64,000 nucleotides of DNA from positions 1,302,001 through 1,366,000 of the forward strand of contig NZ_CP046401.1 in assembly GCF_009762775.1 (NCBI RefSeq), given 5' to 3'. Every line of letters begins with the position of its first letter. Position 1 is the stretch's first letter. Below, in pieces: positions 37,764-47,314 of this stretch. The DNA is from Maribellus comscasis (GTDB lineage Bacteria; Bacteroidota; Bacteroidia; Bacteroidales; Prolixibacteraceae). A program made the position numbers and the translations under genes. The notes below the pieces were generated by a model. The model was not told where the DNA came from and ran no database searches. It was given only the letters and a program-made list of their open reading frames with translations.

Positions 37764-39434
37764 ATGGGAAAACAAAAAAAACACCCGAAAGGATTAATGG
37801 TCCTTTTTTTTACCGAGATGTGGGAAAGATTTGGTTTTTACCTTCTAATCGGTATTTTCTTTTTATATATGACTGAAAGCAAAGACAGTCAGTTTCCGGG
37901 AATGGGTTTCTCGGGAGTAAAAGCCAGTGATATTTACGGTTCATACCTGGCGCTGGTTTATTTAACCCCCTTTATAGGAGGACTTCTTGCTGACAGATAC
38001 CTGGGATACCGGTTGTCAATAACCATTGGAGGCTTGTTATTTTCAGCCGGCTATTTTGGATTGGCAATTAACAATGAAACTGCATTTTTTGTATCACTTC
38101 TTCTAATTATTATGGGGAATGGATTGTTTAAACCCAATATTTCTGCACTGGTGGGTAAAATCTACGATTCGAATCCCAAATACCGTGATTTAAAAGACAG
38201 CGGTTACAATATATTTTATATGGGAATTAATATTGGTGCTTTTATTTGCAACTTTATTGCCGCTTACCTGAGGATTAACTACGGATGGGGATGGGCTTTC
38301 GCTGCTGCGGGAGTTGGAATGTTAATCGGAGTTATCTGGTTTTGGACAGGCCAGTTTTTTACCGACAATATAAAAATGGTTGATAAAGTATCACCTCCAA
38401 CCAAAGACGATATGCCGATGAAAAAAATACTCTACACCTTATTTCTGCCCGCTGCAGTTGCAGGAACCATTGGATGGATGATACCTGGTAATATTTTCAG
38501 TTCTGATTCAACCGATGCTTTTATATTCTTTAGTTTAGTTGTGGTAATCTTTTATTTTAATATCTACCGTACGGCTGACAAAAAAGAGAAACAACCAATT
38601 AAGGCCTTGCTGGCTGTATTTGGTTCGGTTATCGTTTTCTGGGCTATTTTTCACCAAAACGGAGCGGCTTTAACTGTTTGGGCTGAAAACTATACCAACC
38701 GACAAGTACCCGAGCTTTTGGAAGAGCCGATAAAAACGCTAAGTCTTAACCAGGTGGTAACAACAGATATGCGGGAGGTTGAACAAACCGATTTACACGG
38801 AGCGCCGGTTTTGGATGCGTTTGGACACCCGGTAACTGAATTAAAGCCCGATCCTTATTTTGACAACCTCCCCAAAGAAAATTGGCCGGAAACGGGAAAA
38901 GTAAACCTGATTTCAACGGAACTCTTTCAATCCATAAATCCTGGGTTTATCATTTTGTTTACACCTTTGGTTGTTGGCTTTTTTAATTTTCTGGCGCGAA
39001 AAAGAAAAAAAGGCCCGGTAACAACACCTGCCAAAATTGGCTGGGGAATGGTCATCACAGCCCTTTCAGCAGTTGTGATGATTCTTGCAGTTATTGTTTC
39101 CAAAAACGGAGCAGTAAAAGCGTCGGCTGGCTGGCTTTTTGGAACATACGCCGTAATAACGGTTGGAGAACTGTGCTTAAGCCCGATGGGACTGTCACTG
39201 GTTTCAAAACTAAGTCCGCCAAGAATCACAGCATTAATGATGGGAGGCTGGTTTTTGTCAACTTCAATCGGGAATAAACTGTCGGGGGTATTATCCGGAA
39301 TGTGGCAAACTTATGATAACAAAGCATTTTTCTTTCTCACCAACGCACTTTTAGCTATGGTTTCAGTAATTCTTATTTTTTCTATGCTGCCCTGGCTGAA
39401 CCGTGTAATGAAAGAGTACACAGAAAAAAAATAA
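37764..39434 (+). CDS. POT-family peptide transporter (second copy)
   Basis: This 556-residue paralogue of the POT transporter 3 kb upstream has TEMWERFGFYLL near the N-terminus (ExxERF motif), GNGLFKPNISALVG and FYMGINIGAF. It has an extra extracytoplasmic loop of about 80 residues (around 310-400, from TNRQVPELL to LISTELFQ) seen in other Bacteroidota POT proteins. ATG 37764 is chosen: the upstream in-frame TTG overlaps a TATATTTG -7 box (37714-37721) that probably drives this gene. It ends at a strong terminator. Confidence 0.93.
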   Translation: MGKQKKHPKGLMVLFFTEMWERFGFYLLIGIFFLYMTESKDSQFPGMGFSGVKASDIYGSYLALVYLTPFIGGLLADRYLGYRLSITIGGLLFSAGYFGLAINNETAFFVSLLLIIMGNGLFKPNISALVGKIYDSNPKYRDLKDSGYNIFYMGINIGAFICNFIAAYLRINYGWGWAFAAAGVGMLIGVIWFWTGQFFTDNIKMVDKVSPPTKDDMPMKKILYTLFLPAAVAGTIGWMIPGNIFSSDSTDAFIFFSLVVVIFYFNIYRTADKKEKQPIKALLAVFGSVIVFWAIFHQNGAALTVWAENYTNRQVPELLEEPIKTLSLNQVVTTDMREVEQTDLHGAPVLDAFGHPVTELKPDPYFDNLPKENWPETGKVNLISTELFQSINPGFIILFTPLVVGFFNFLARKRKKGPVTTPAKIGWGMVITALSAVVMILAVIVSKNGAVKASAGWLFGTYAVITVGELCLSPMGLSLVSKLSPPRITALMMGGWFLSTSIGNKLSGVLSGMWQTYDNKAFFFLTNALLAMVSVILIFSMLPWLNRVMKEYTEKK

Positions 39435-39440
39435 CTCAAA

Positions 39441-39476
39441 AAAAAGGTTGTGTTTTGTGCACAACCTTTTTAATTT
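39441..39476. terminator. Terminator after the second POT gene
   Basis: A perfect 12-bp stem (39441-39452 with 39460-39471), a 7-base loop and flanking A and T tracts. It is usable by the convergent receiver-domain gene as well. Confidence 0.85.
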
Positions 39477-39495
39477 TCTATAAAACATCGAATTA

Positions 39496-39990
39496 TCAGA
39501 AAACTCCAATCACAAAATAAAAAAATGCAAGAATAACCAGGAAAGCAACCATAGCCAGAAAAAAGTACATAACCTTTCTTGTTTGTCCGTGCTTTTTCTG
39601 TAGTTTAAACATGGAAGTAATTTTGCGCATTTTGTAAACTACCTTTTCCAACGCCAGTTTATCTTTTACAATATAATCGAAAGCTCCAAACTTGATGGTA
39701 TTCACTGCAACTTCCATATTCTCGTTACTGGTAAGAAAAATAAACTCGGAATGAGGACTAATTTTTTTAACCTGCTTTAATACCTCCAGCCCGTTGATCC
39801 CATCCAAAGAATAATCCTGAATAATAATATCCGGTTTTATTCCCTCTTCAATAGTTTGAACACACTCCTCTCCCGACACGAGCGATTTAACGTTAGGAAA
39901 ACCATTTCTTTTAAGATATTCGGTAACCAAACGATTGTATATTTTGTTGTTCTCAACAACAAAAATCAAATATTCGTTTTCTTCAAGCAT
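39496..39990 (-). CDS. Membrane-anchored response-regulator receiver domain
   Basis: The protein has 164 residues. Residues 5-125 form a receiver domain with phospho-acceptor Asp59 (IIQDYSLDG), Thr87 (FLTSNEN) and Lys109 (IVKDKLAL). The acidic pair near the N-terminus is reduced to Glu-Asn (VVENNKI). There is no DNA-binding or enzymatic output domain. Instead a basic linker leads to one transmembrane helix (about 141-162) at the very C-terminus. It is probably a tail-anchored receiver. No histidine kinase lies nearby. Confidence 0.85.
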   Translation of the reverse strand: MLEENEYLIFVVENNKIYNRLVTEYLKRNGFPNVKSLVSGEECVQTIEEGIKPDIIIQDYSLDGINGLEVLKQVKKISPHSEFIFLTSNENMEVAVNTIKFGAFDYIVKDKLALEKVVYKMRKITSMFKLQKKHGQTRKVMYFFLAMVAFLVILAFFYFVIGVF

Positions 39991-40168
39991 ATTTAAAAAT
40001 CACAAAAACGGATGTGTAATTATTTAAAAATAAAACAATTATTTGTTTAAAAGAATACGAAACGGATGATTGTCTAAGATTGGGAAAAACTGTGTCAGAA
40101 TTAAAATCTGTATTTCAACCAAATTCCATAGAAATCTTTATATATTGGTGACACAAAATCAAACTATC

Positions 40169-41008
40169 ATGCAAAAAGAATACAAATTATTCCCATTATT
40201 TCTTCTCTTTGGCCTTCTTGGTTTTAGCCAGATTTTATACGCGCAGGAAACAAAATCAGAGAACTATACGGTTGAAGAAGATATTTTATACAGAGATACC
40301 GAAACCCGCCAAGGAGATGCTTATATCAATGAGCGTTGCCGGCTCGATATTTATTACCCTGACACAAAAAACTATACAACGATCGTTTGGTTTCATGGAG
40401 GTGGAATTACCTCCGGAAACAAATTTATTCCTGAAAAATTAAAAGAAAAAGGGATTGCTGTTGTGGCTGTAAACTATCGTTTGCATCCCCGGGTAAAATG
40501 TCCTGAATATCTTGAAGATGCTGCGGCAGCTGTTGCCTGGACATTTAAAAATATTAAAAGATATGGTGGCGATCCGGAAAAGATAGTGGTTTCCGGACAC
40601 TCGGCGGGCGGTTATCTTACCAGCATGGTTGGACTGGATAAAAAATGGCTGGCAAAGTTCGGAATTGATGCCGACGAGATTGCGATGCTTATTCCGTTCA
40701 GCGGGCATACCATTACGCATATGACAGTCAGAAAAGAACGCGGCATACCTGATACCCAACCTGTGGTTGATGAATTTGCTCCGCTTTTTCACGTTAAAAA
40801 GGATGCTCCTCCCTTAATTCTGATTACCGGCGATCGGGAACGGGAAATGCTCGGACGTTACGAAGAAAACGCTTATTTGTGGAGAATGATGAAAGTGGCC
40901 GGAAATACTACAACAAAACTCTACGAACTGGATTCTTTTAACCATGGAGGAATGGCTTCGCCGGCTTTTGAAATATTATTACAGGAAATTAAAGCGCTTA
41001 ACAAATGA
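40169..41008 (+). CDS. Secreted alpha/beta-hydrolase esterase
   Basis: This 279-residue protein has a signal peptide (GFSQILYA-Q). The carboxylesterase/HSL-type oxyanion motif FHGGG is at about residue 77. The nucleophile elbow GHSAGGY and a C-terminal FNHGGM with the likely catalytic His are present. Such enzymes remove acetyl or other acyl groups, often from plant polysaccharides. ATG 40169 starts the signal peptide. Its stop overlaps the start of the GH43-like gene by 4 bases, which links it to carbohydrate breakdown. Confidence 0.88.
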   Translation: MQKEYKLFPLFLLFGLLGFSQILYAQETKSENYTVEEDILYRDTETRQGDAYINERCRLDIYYPDTKNYTTIVWFHGGGITSGNKFIPEKLKEKGIAVVAVNYRLHPRVKCPEYLEDAAAAVAWTFKNIKRYGGDPEKIVVSGHSAGGYLTSMVGLDKKWLAKFGIDADEIAMLIPFSGHTITHMTVRKERGIPDTQPVVDEFAPLFHVKKDAPPLILITGDREREMLGRYEENAYLWRMMKVAGNTTTKLYELDSFNHGGMASPAFEILLQEIKALNK

Positions 41009-41985
41009 AAAAAATTGTATTTTTTCTGTTGGTAGGCTTTTCTTTTTTTTCAGCTGTCGCACAGGAAAAAATGATGTATGGAGATATATCCAGAAAAGGA
41101 GTTCCCTTTGCAAAAGATCCACATGTTATCGAATTGCAGGGACGATACCTGATGTATTTTTCAATTCCGCCCTATTCAAATAAAACAGGTCCTGAAAATG
41201 GATGGAACATAGGAATTGCTGAAAGCACTGATCTTATTCACTGGGAAAAAGCAGGTGAAATTACGCCAGTCGGAGAATATGAAAGCAAAGGTCTCTGCGC
41301 CCCGTGTGTCAGAGTATACAACAACAAAGTACACTTGTTTTACCAAACTTACGGTAATGGAAAAGACGATGCGATTTGCCATGCAATTTCAACTGATGGA
41401 ATTACATTTGAAAGAGACAAATCCAACCCGATTTTTAAACCTGAAGGTGACTGGAACTGTGGGCGGGCTATTGATGCCGAGGTGATAAAATTTAAGAATC
41501 AGTACTTTCTTTATTTTGCCACCCGGGATCCCGATTACAAAATTCAAATGCAGGGAGTTGCAACAGCGCCAGGCTCTTCAAATTTCACAAAAAAAGACTG
41601 GGAACAAGCAAAGAATGCACCGATTATGATTCCGGAATATGACTGGGAAGGAAAATGTGTTGAAGGCGCTTCCGTTATTCAGAAAAACAACAAGTTATAC
41701 ATGTTTTATGCGGGTTCATATAATAATGCCCCGCAACAAATTGGCGTAGCCAAAAGCAGCGATGGAATTCATTGGGAGAAAATTTCAGACCAACCTTTTT
41801 TGCGAAACGGAAAAAAAGGTGAATGGAACGAAAGCGAATCAGGCCACCCACATATTTTTGAAACTTCCGGTGGAAAAACGTATCTGTTCTTCCAGGGAAA
41901 CAATGACAACGGAAAAACCTGGTATATCTCGAATATTGAAGTTTTCTGGAATGAAAACGGACCATACCTAAAGGATAAAATGTGA
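41005..41985 (+). CDS. GH43/GH32-like five-bladed propeller glycosidase-type protein
   Basis: This 326-residue secreted protein has a signal peptide ending AVA-Q. The repeated blades are typical of the GH43/32/117/130 group: KDPHVIELQGRYLMYFS, GIAESTDLIHWEKAG, APCVRVYNNKVHLFYQ and GASVIQKNNKLYMFYAG. Asp38 in the KDPH motif and the Glu in CVEGAS are candidate catalytic acids. Exact family and substrate are not assignable by eye. It is translationally coupled to the esterase gene, so they probably act on the same glycan. Confidence 0.82.
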   Translation: MKKIVFFLLVGFSFFSAVAQEKMMYGDISRKGVPFAKDPHVIELQGRYLMYFSIPPYSNKTGPENGWNIGIAESTDLIHWEKAGEITPVGEYESKGLCAPCVRVYNNKVHLFYQTYGNGKDDAICHAISTDGITFERDKSNPIFKPEGDWNCGRAIDAEVIKFKNQYFLYFATRDPDYKIQMQGVATAPGSSNFTKKDWEQAKNAPIMIPEYDWEGKCVEGASVIQKNNKLYMFYAGSYNNAPQQIGVAKSSDGIHWEKISDQPFLRNGKKGEWNESESGHPHIFETSGGKTYLFFQGNNDNGKTWYISNIEVFWNENGPYLKDKM

Positions 41986-41999
41986 TTTTTTATTTGAGG

Positions 42000-42029
42000 T
42001 TGTAATACCTAATTTAAATTAGTAATTTG
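42000..42029 (+). promoter_or_regulatory. Possible promoter of the first TIM-barrel gene
   Basis: TTG (42000-42002), 20 bases, then TAATTTG (42023-42029), one base shorter than the TAnnTTTG box, 23 bases before the ATG at 42053. Confidence 0.35.
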
Positions 42030-42052
42030 AGAACCAAACTAAACCGTTTATT

Positions 42053-43042
42053 ATGAAAAAAATATATTCAATAATTTTTGCTTTTTTGTTTTTGAGCATA
42101 GCATCTGTTGCACAAAAGGCTCCCACTGGAAATCCTGCCGATTTTAAAGTAAAAACCTGTTTACATTCGGTGAGTTATCTGGGCGTCTGGCGTGGTCAAA
42201 CACAGTTAACAGTAGATGAGTTCCTGGTCAAGACAAAAGAACTTGGATATGAAGGGGTGATGCTTGTCGCCAAACGCCCGCATGTATCGCCACACGATTA
42301 CGATAAAGCAGCTCGGGCACGGCTAAAAGCTAAAATTGATTCTCTGGGACTAACCCTGGTGGGGCTGGCGGGCTATACCGATTTTACCGCCGGGATTGAT
42401 AAGCCCGGGGTTCCAAACGCTGAAATTCAGGCTGCCTGGGTAGGCGAAATTGCTAAACTGGCAAGCGATCTGGGAACAAACATGGTACGTATATTTACCG
42501 GTTATGAACGTCCCGGAATTCCCTACGACAAACAATATGCTGAAGTGGTTTCAGGATTAAAAATGGCGGGGAAACTCGCCGCCGAATATGGTGTAACACT
42601 TGCTGTACAAAATCATCACGATATTGCGCTGCACCACGACCCAATGTACTGGTTATTAAAAGAGGTGGACATGCCCAATGTTATGGCCGGATGGGACGCC
42701 TGGTCTCCAACACTGGAAGGCCTTTCAAAAGGAGAACTCAGGGAATCAATCATAAAAATGAAGCCCTTTATTATAAATACGATTGCAGCCGACTATGTTG
42801 TGCATCCACGATTTAACTATGTAAACAACCTTACCAATTACAAGGCAGAACAGGCAGCTATGCGCGCTGTGCCGATGGGGAAAGGAATTATCGATTACAA
42901 GACCTGGTTTGAAACATTAAAAGAAATCGGTTACCAGGGATGGGTGGTTTACGAAATGTGTGAGGTGCTTGACGGCGGTGGTTCCATCGAAAATCTGGAT
43001 AAAACTGCAAAAATCTTTTTGGAGTATATGAAACAGTTTTAA
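42053..43042 (+). CDS. Secreted sugar isomerase/epimerase-like TIM barrel (1)
   Basis: This 329-residue protein of the xylose-isomerase-like AP-endonuclease-2 superfamily has a signal peptide (ASVA-Q). Barrel strands include KTCLHSVSYLGVW, GYEGVMLVAKRPH, TLVGLAGYTDF, NMVRIFTGYE and LAVQNHHDIAL. Potential metal ligands include the His and Asp residues in NHHD and GWDAW and a C-terminal Glu (YEMCEV). Such exported family members are frequent in Bacteroidota glycan loci. The substrate is unknown. Confidence 0.85.
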   Translation: MKKIYSIIFAFLFLSIASVAQKAPTGNPADFKVKTCLHSVSYLGVWRGQTQLTVDEFLVKTKELGYEGVMLVAKRPHVSPHDYDKAARARLKAKIDSLGLTLVGLAGYTDFTAGIDKPGVPNAEIQAAWVGEIAKLASDLGTNMVRIFTGYERPGIPYDKQYAEVVSGLKMAGKLAAEYGVTLAVQNHHDIALHHDPMYWLLKEVDMPNVMAGWDAWSPTLEGLSKGELRESIIKMKPFIINTIAADYVVHPRFNYVNNLTNYKAEQAAMRAVPMGKGIIDYKTWFETLKEIGYQGWVVYEMCEVLDGGGSIENLDKTAKIFLEYMKQF

Positions 43043-43063
43043 TTTACTCAACAAAAGCTGGTT

Positions 43064-44458
43064 TTAATTTCCTGAAATTACAGCAACCCATTCCAAATCC
43101 CCGGGTGCTTTCAGTTGAACAAGGTTTCCGCCACTAATCCTTTCTTCGGACAGCAGGTTTCCTTTTCGCACATCAAACCATTGAAGGCTGAAAGTTTTTT
43201 CAAATTCTGAAAGGTCGAGATTAACGTCACCACCATCTGTGAAAAACAAAACATAATTTTTACCAGGCTGCGCTGCCAAATACGCTTCATTTTCCCCACG
43301 TTCAGAGAGTAAATTATTAGCTGGCTGGAGTTGCCAGAATTTTACGGTATTTTCAATCTCTCTGGCTACTTTCACTGAATTCATCGATAACTCCGACAAT
43401 CCCAGACCTGAAGGTGGCCGATGAAAACGTGCCGATGCAGCACCACCCAAAACATGTCGCCACCAGCGTTCCAGTCCGTCTTTGGTAGTTCCGTGTCTTC
43501 CGCCATCGGCGCCATAGGTCTTTACCGTATTTAGCGGTCGGGGATTTGACAAAATATAGCTTTTCACCCATTGAAAATTATCCCAGTGAACTTGTCCTTT
43601 TTGTTGGTTGTTCTGCGACACATCGCAAAAAGCATATCTTTCCGGGTGGTCAAAGGTTCGTTTGTGATGTTCCGATTTTAAGTCCCAGTTATCCCACATT
43701 TCTGTAACACAAATCTCTTTACCAAGCTCCTTTGCTTTTCCCAGAATATGTTCCGCCCAAAATACAGCCCACTCTTCTTCTGCCGAAGTTTCGTTATCCA
43801 TACAATACAAAACATGGTTATAATTTAAGGCATACGAAAGCATTTTATCCACAACCTTTAACTGATAATTTAGCAGTACTCTATTGTTTTGCTGTTTGGG
43901 CGTTGTATAAAAGAAAGCTTGTTTATTTGCTCCCGGATGATCGGGGTAGACAGAGTCTAATCGCGATTGCTCAATGGAATAATTAATGTTGTTTTTAGGA
44001 TTGAAAGGATGAGGAGGCCAATTGCTACGCGAATAATCAAACCTGTCCCAAACCTCAATCTGAACGACAATGTCTCTTTTTTGAGTCTCCTTTAAAAATG
44101 TATCAAAACGTTGCCAGTATTTATCATTCCACTCGTTTAAATCGTATTTTCCACTTTCAAGCTTTAAAAACGGATACAATTCAAATCCCTTATCTTGCCG
44201 GTCGCTCATCGTATTTCGAACATAATTTGCCCCTACCGTTTTCATCGAATCCAAATGGGGAATCAATATCTCATTTGGCCACTGAAACAAATTATCATCG
44301 CTGCTGGCTCCAAGCAGCATTACTGGTTCTCCTTTGTATTCCCAATACCAGGGATTTTCTGTCCATGGTTTAATTCTTAAGTCTTTTGAAATTTTGTTAC
44401 ATCCAAAAGATAGTACCAAAAGAAAAACAACTAAAAAAGACATCCACTTCATTTTCAT
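43064..44458 (-). CDS. Lipoprotein glycosidase-like protein (DUF4038-type TIM barrel)
   Basis: This 464-residue lipoprotein has the lipobox LSFGC at about residue 20. A TIM-barrel domain follows (about 35-370) with GANYVRNTMSDR, RDIVVQIEVWDRFDY, MDNETSAEEEW (a candidate catalytic Glu) and VCVTEMWDNWD-like segments. A small beta domain ends the protein (about 375-464: AAQPGKNYVLFFTDGG, EWVAVI), like the collagen-binding-type domain paired with DUF4038. It starts 13 bases after the stop of the upstream DUF5060/DUF4038 gene, so the two form an operon. The substrate is unknown. Confidence 0.75.
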   Translation of the reverse strand: MKMKWMSFLVVFLLVLSFGCNKISKDLRIKPWTENPWYWEYKGEPVMLLGASSDDNLFQWPNEILIPHLDSMKTVGANYVRNTMSDRQDKGFELYPFLKLESGKYDLNEWNDKYWQRFDTFLKETQKRDIVVQIEVWDRFDYSRSNWPPHPFNPKNNINYSIEQSRLDSVYPDHPGANKQAFFYTTPKQQNNRVLLNYQLKVVDKMLSYALNYNHVLYCMDNETSAEEEWAVFWAEHILGKAKELGKEICVTEMWDNWDLKSEHHKRTFDHPERYAFCDVSQNNQQKGQVHWDNFQWVKSYILSNPRPLNTVKTYGADGGRHGTTKDGLERWWRHVLGGAASARFHRPPSGLGLSELSMNSVKVAREIENTVKFWQLQPANNLLSERGENEAYLAAQPGKNYVLFFTDGGDVNLDLSEFEKTFSLQWFDVRKGNLLSEERISGGNLVQLKAPGDLEWVAVISGN

Positions 44459-44471
44459 ACCAGCTTGATTT

Positions 44472-46199
44472 TTATTTCTTCTTTAACACGATAATCATGT
44501 CATTTTCAAAATTATGGGCAAATTGAATCGTATTCGAAATTTTTGCGATAGTTACTGTTTCTGCCTGCCCCGAATCAAAATTTACGCGCCTCACTTCTTC
44601 AAACTCCTTTTGAAGGATATCTGCCTTTGTATACTTATTTGTAACCGGGTTAAACCATTGAGCAGAATATTCATAGCCTTTCGGATTAAATAGTTTCACA
44701 TCGCAGTTTTCCGGAATATATACCATTATCGTTTTATCGTCTGCCGATTTTACAACTGAAATCCAATGATTAAATTTCTCCTCGCCCGGTTGGCTTTCCA
44801 AAATCTCATTTGCCGGAAACAGCTTCCACCAATCAAATTGATTTACAAATTCGGCCAGATATCCCATTTGTATACTTCCCGGGAATTCTATACTTTTTCT
44901 CCAGCCGGTAACACCATCTGTATCACCGTGATTTAAAATGCGCTCACCAGGTTGCAACCAGGGCCAGATTCCATTTGCGCCATAAGTTACACCTGCGATT
45001 GGATTAGCAAATATGCTCCAGTAGCTTGCATTCCTTACATCTGTCGCGTCAATTCGGAAACCGATTTCTTCGTAATTGGGCTCTAAATTAATATAGGGCA
45101 TTGGTTTAAGTTTGCTCCACATTTTCGCCACGGGTCCTTTGTTAATCCAGTTTACGGTACCTTCCTGATTGGAATGTGACGATTGGTATCCCATTAAATC
45201 GTACCAATCTTCCTGAGCATACAAATCACCTACAAAAGAACGTCCGTGAGGATGCAGGGTAACTGGTGCATGGTCGATGTCGTTAAAAACCCTCCGCCCG
45301 ATTTCCTTCCATTTTAGCTCCAGATCATCATAATATTTTCCGTCGCCACCCAGTGTCCAGACCACATGGTTTCCCTGGTAACGCGCAACAATATATTTTG
45401 CCAGTAATACAGCCTCTTCGAGCGGCAATGTGTAGCCCGGACTCAACTCACGACCTTGTCCCATCGGAAGCGCCCATAAAATTACCGGGGAAACCAGCAG
45501 ACCTTTGTCGTTTGCTTCATCTATTTTCTTATCAATGCGTTTAAAAAATTCCGGATGAATTTTAATCCGGCCCGTTCCTTCAATGGCTGTTAGTCCCTCT
45601 GCATTTTTGTCGCAGCCGCGCCATTCGGTTGTAACCAGCTGAATGGTATTGTAATGATTCTCTTTTCGCTGACTAAGGTAATGCTGCCATTCTTCATCTG
45701 TTGATTTTAAAGCGCCGTTCCATGCCGTACATGCCAGCCAGAAAAACGGTGTTCCATCGCTGTATGACAGGTAGTATTTTCCGGGTTCGTGCTGAATTGT
45801 ACCTTTTTGAAAAAGTAGTTCCTGATGATTATTGCCATTGCAGGTAAAATCTCCTTCCACTTTATTTAATCCCTGATTCTCTGTGTCGGTACATTCCGAT
45901 TTCCAGGTCCACTTTCCAACTTCATCGGGCATAAACCGAACTTTCCAGTCGGTTCCGCCGTCCCAAAATCCCCGAACCGTTTTTTTTCTGCCCGACGGGG
46001 CAGAAAAAACCACCCTAAAATCCCGGACCTCGTAAATCGGATTGTCATAGGTTTTTGAGCTTGTAAAAGGAATTTCAAATTTTGACCAGATTATGGGAAA
46101 GGAATCGGTTTCCTGAGCTTGAATTTCAATCGTGTTTTGAGTAAACCCATTTAGAATAAAAATCAAAGATACAAGTACAGAGATAAAAGTTCTTTTCAT
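44472..46199 (-). CDS. DUF5060 / DUF4038 glycoside-hydrolase-like protein
   Basis: The protein has 575 residues with a signal peptide (ILNGFT-Q). Residues about 25-110 are a DUF5060-type Ig-like domain (FRVVFSAPSGRKKTVRGFWDGG, VGKWTWK). Residues about 130-470 are a DUF4038-type TIM barrel with PFFWLACTAWNGAL, YNTIQLVTTEWRG, VVWTLGGDGKYYDD and INLEPNYEEIG. A C-terminal beta domain follows with FNPVTNKYTKAD. DUF4038 includes GH140 apiosidases acting on rhamnogalacturonan II; this protein is related but not clearly that enzyme. ATG 46199 begins the signal peptide. It probably works with the lipoprotein glycosidase downstream. Confidence 0.82.
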   Translation of the reverse strand: MKRTFISVLVSLIFILNGFTQNTIEIQAQETDSFPIIWSKFEIPFTSSKTYDNPIYEVRDFRVVFSAPSGRKKTVRGFWDGGTDWKVRFMPDEVGKWTWKSECTDTENQGLNKVEGDFTCNGNNHQELLFQKGTIQHEPGKYYLSYSDGTPFFWLACTAWNGALKSTDEEWQHYLSQRKENHYNTIQLVTTEWRGCDKNAEGLTAIEGTGRIKIHPEFFKRIDKKIDEANDKGLLVSPVILWALPMGQGRELSPGYTLPLEEAVLLAKYIVARYQGNHVVWTLGGDGKYYDDLELKWKEIGRRVFNDIDHAPVTLHPHGRSFVGDLYAQEDWYDLMGYQSSHSNQEGTVNWINKGPVAKMWSKLKPMPYINLEPNYEEIGFRIDATDVRNASYWSIFANPIAGVTYGANGIWPWLQPGERILNHGDTDGVTGWRKSIEFPGSIQMGYLAEFVNQFDWWKLFPANEILESQPGEEKFNHWISVVKSADDKTIMVYIPENCDVKLFNPKGYEYSAQWFNPVTNKYTKADILQKEFEEVRRVNFDSGQAETVTIAKISNTIQFAHNFENDMIIVLKKK

Positions 46200-46240
46200 T
46201 TTGAAGTTTAACTTGGTTAAATAATTGAAAACTAAATATA

Positions 46241-46270
46241 ACAAAAAAAGCCAGGTCAATCGACCCGGCT
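46241..46270 (-). terminator. Terminator after the second TIM-barrel gene
   Basis: On the minus strand a 9-bp stem with one mismatch (46270-46262 with 46258-46250) is followed by seven T (46249-46243). It separates the TIM-barrel gene ending at 46298 from the DUF5060/DUF4038 gene. Confidence 0.65.
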
Positions 46271-46297
46271 TAAAACTTTTATTTATTATGCTGATTT

Positions 46298-47134
46298 CTA
46301 TTTTGTAGTGGCAACCACGCCTCTGAAATAGCCAATTGACTCGGCAATTCCCATAAACGGGTCTTTCATATCCTTTTCATGTTCAAGACTGATAACACCT
46401 GAATAGCCAACCTTACGCATCATTTTAACCAGTGCAGGGAAATCAATTATTCCACGTCCAACTTCTAGTGAGTAGCCTAATTTTGTCGTTCCGGTTACGT
46501 CTTTTAAATGCATATCAAACACACGGCTGTGGTATTTTTTCAAATCTGCCACCGGGTCTTTTCCGTTTCGGGTATCGTGGCCAATATCCAGACACATCCC
46601 CATGCGCGGATCCAAATCTTTCACGCTGTTCCAAACATCTTCAGCATCAGGAAAAACTTCAATATCCGGGCCATGCAAATGAATGGCATAATTAAACCCG
46701 TATTCTTTTACTTTTTTATCCACGTATGGAAGCAATTCGTAGGTCGGCACCCCAACAATGGTTTTTACACCAACTCTTTTTGCATATTCAAAGGCTTTAT
46801 CAATGGCCTCTTCCGACCTCATATACAATGGACCAACCGCATAACCGGTAACATCATATTCTTTCAGCTTGGCATGAAAAGCAGCAATTTCTTCATCGGT
46901 GCTCGTTAAAGGGAGATGAAAATCTTTGATGCACAGATAATGTACATCACAGCGTTGCAGCGTTTTTAAGGTGGTTTCCAGGTCAAAATTCACAAATGTA
47001 TAACCAGCCATTCCCAGTTTAAACTTTTCACCTGTTTCTGGTGCAGGCTGAGGACCAGGACGTTCCTGACCGTTAACGATAACGGAACTTAAGAATAATA
47101 AAATAACCAGAGAGATCTTTTCTATTTTTTTCAT
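46298..47134 (-). CDS. Secreted sugar isomerase/epimerase-like TIM barrel (2)
   Basis: This 278-residue xylose-isomerase-like TIM-barrel protein has a signal peptide (SSVIVNG-Q) and a Pro-rich linker. Barrel motifs are KLGMAGYTFVNFD, YLCIKDFHLPL, TIVGVPTYELL, IHLHGPD, MCLDIGHDTRNG and DMHLKDV; GHD and LEHEKD give likely metal ligands. It differs from the other copy at 42053 and is shorter. Both are exported, which is unusual for isomerases of central metabolism and points to a periplasmic sugar conversion. Confidence 0.85.
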   Translation of the reverse strand: MKKIEKISLVILLFLSSVIVNGQERPGPQPAPETGEKFKLGMAGYTFVNFDLETTLKTLQRCDVHYLCIKDFHLPLTSTDEEIAAFHAKLKEYDVTGYAVGPLYMRSEEAIDKAFEYAKRVGVKTIVGVPTYELLPYVDKKVKEYGFNYAIHLHGPDIEVFPDAEDVWNSVKDLDPRMGMCLDIGHDTRNGKDPVADLKKYHSRVFDMHLKDVTGTTKLGYSLEVGRGIIDFPALVKMMRKVGYSGVISLEHEKDMKDPFMGIAESIGYFRGVVATTK

Positions 47135-47314
47135 GATTAAAAACTTTTGTCAAGTTGGTTTTTGAATGACGCAAATCTACTAAAAATTATAAATCAAATT
47201 TCAAATTATTCGCTATTAAAATAATCAAAAAAGTCGGTAACCGCTTTTATTCTTTTGTTTTTTTAAAGACATTTACTATTCGTATTGATTGGTGTTCTCA
47301 AAAGAAAACGAAAA

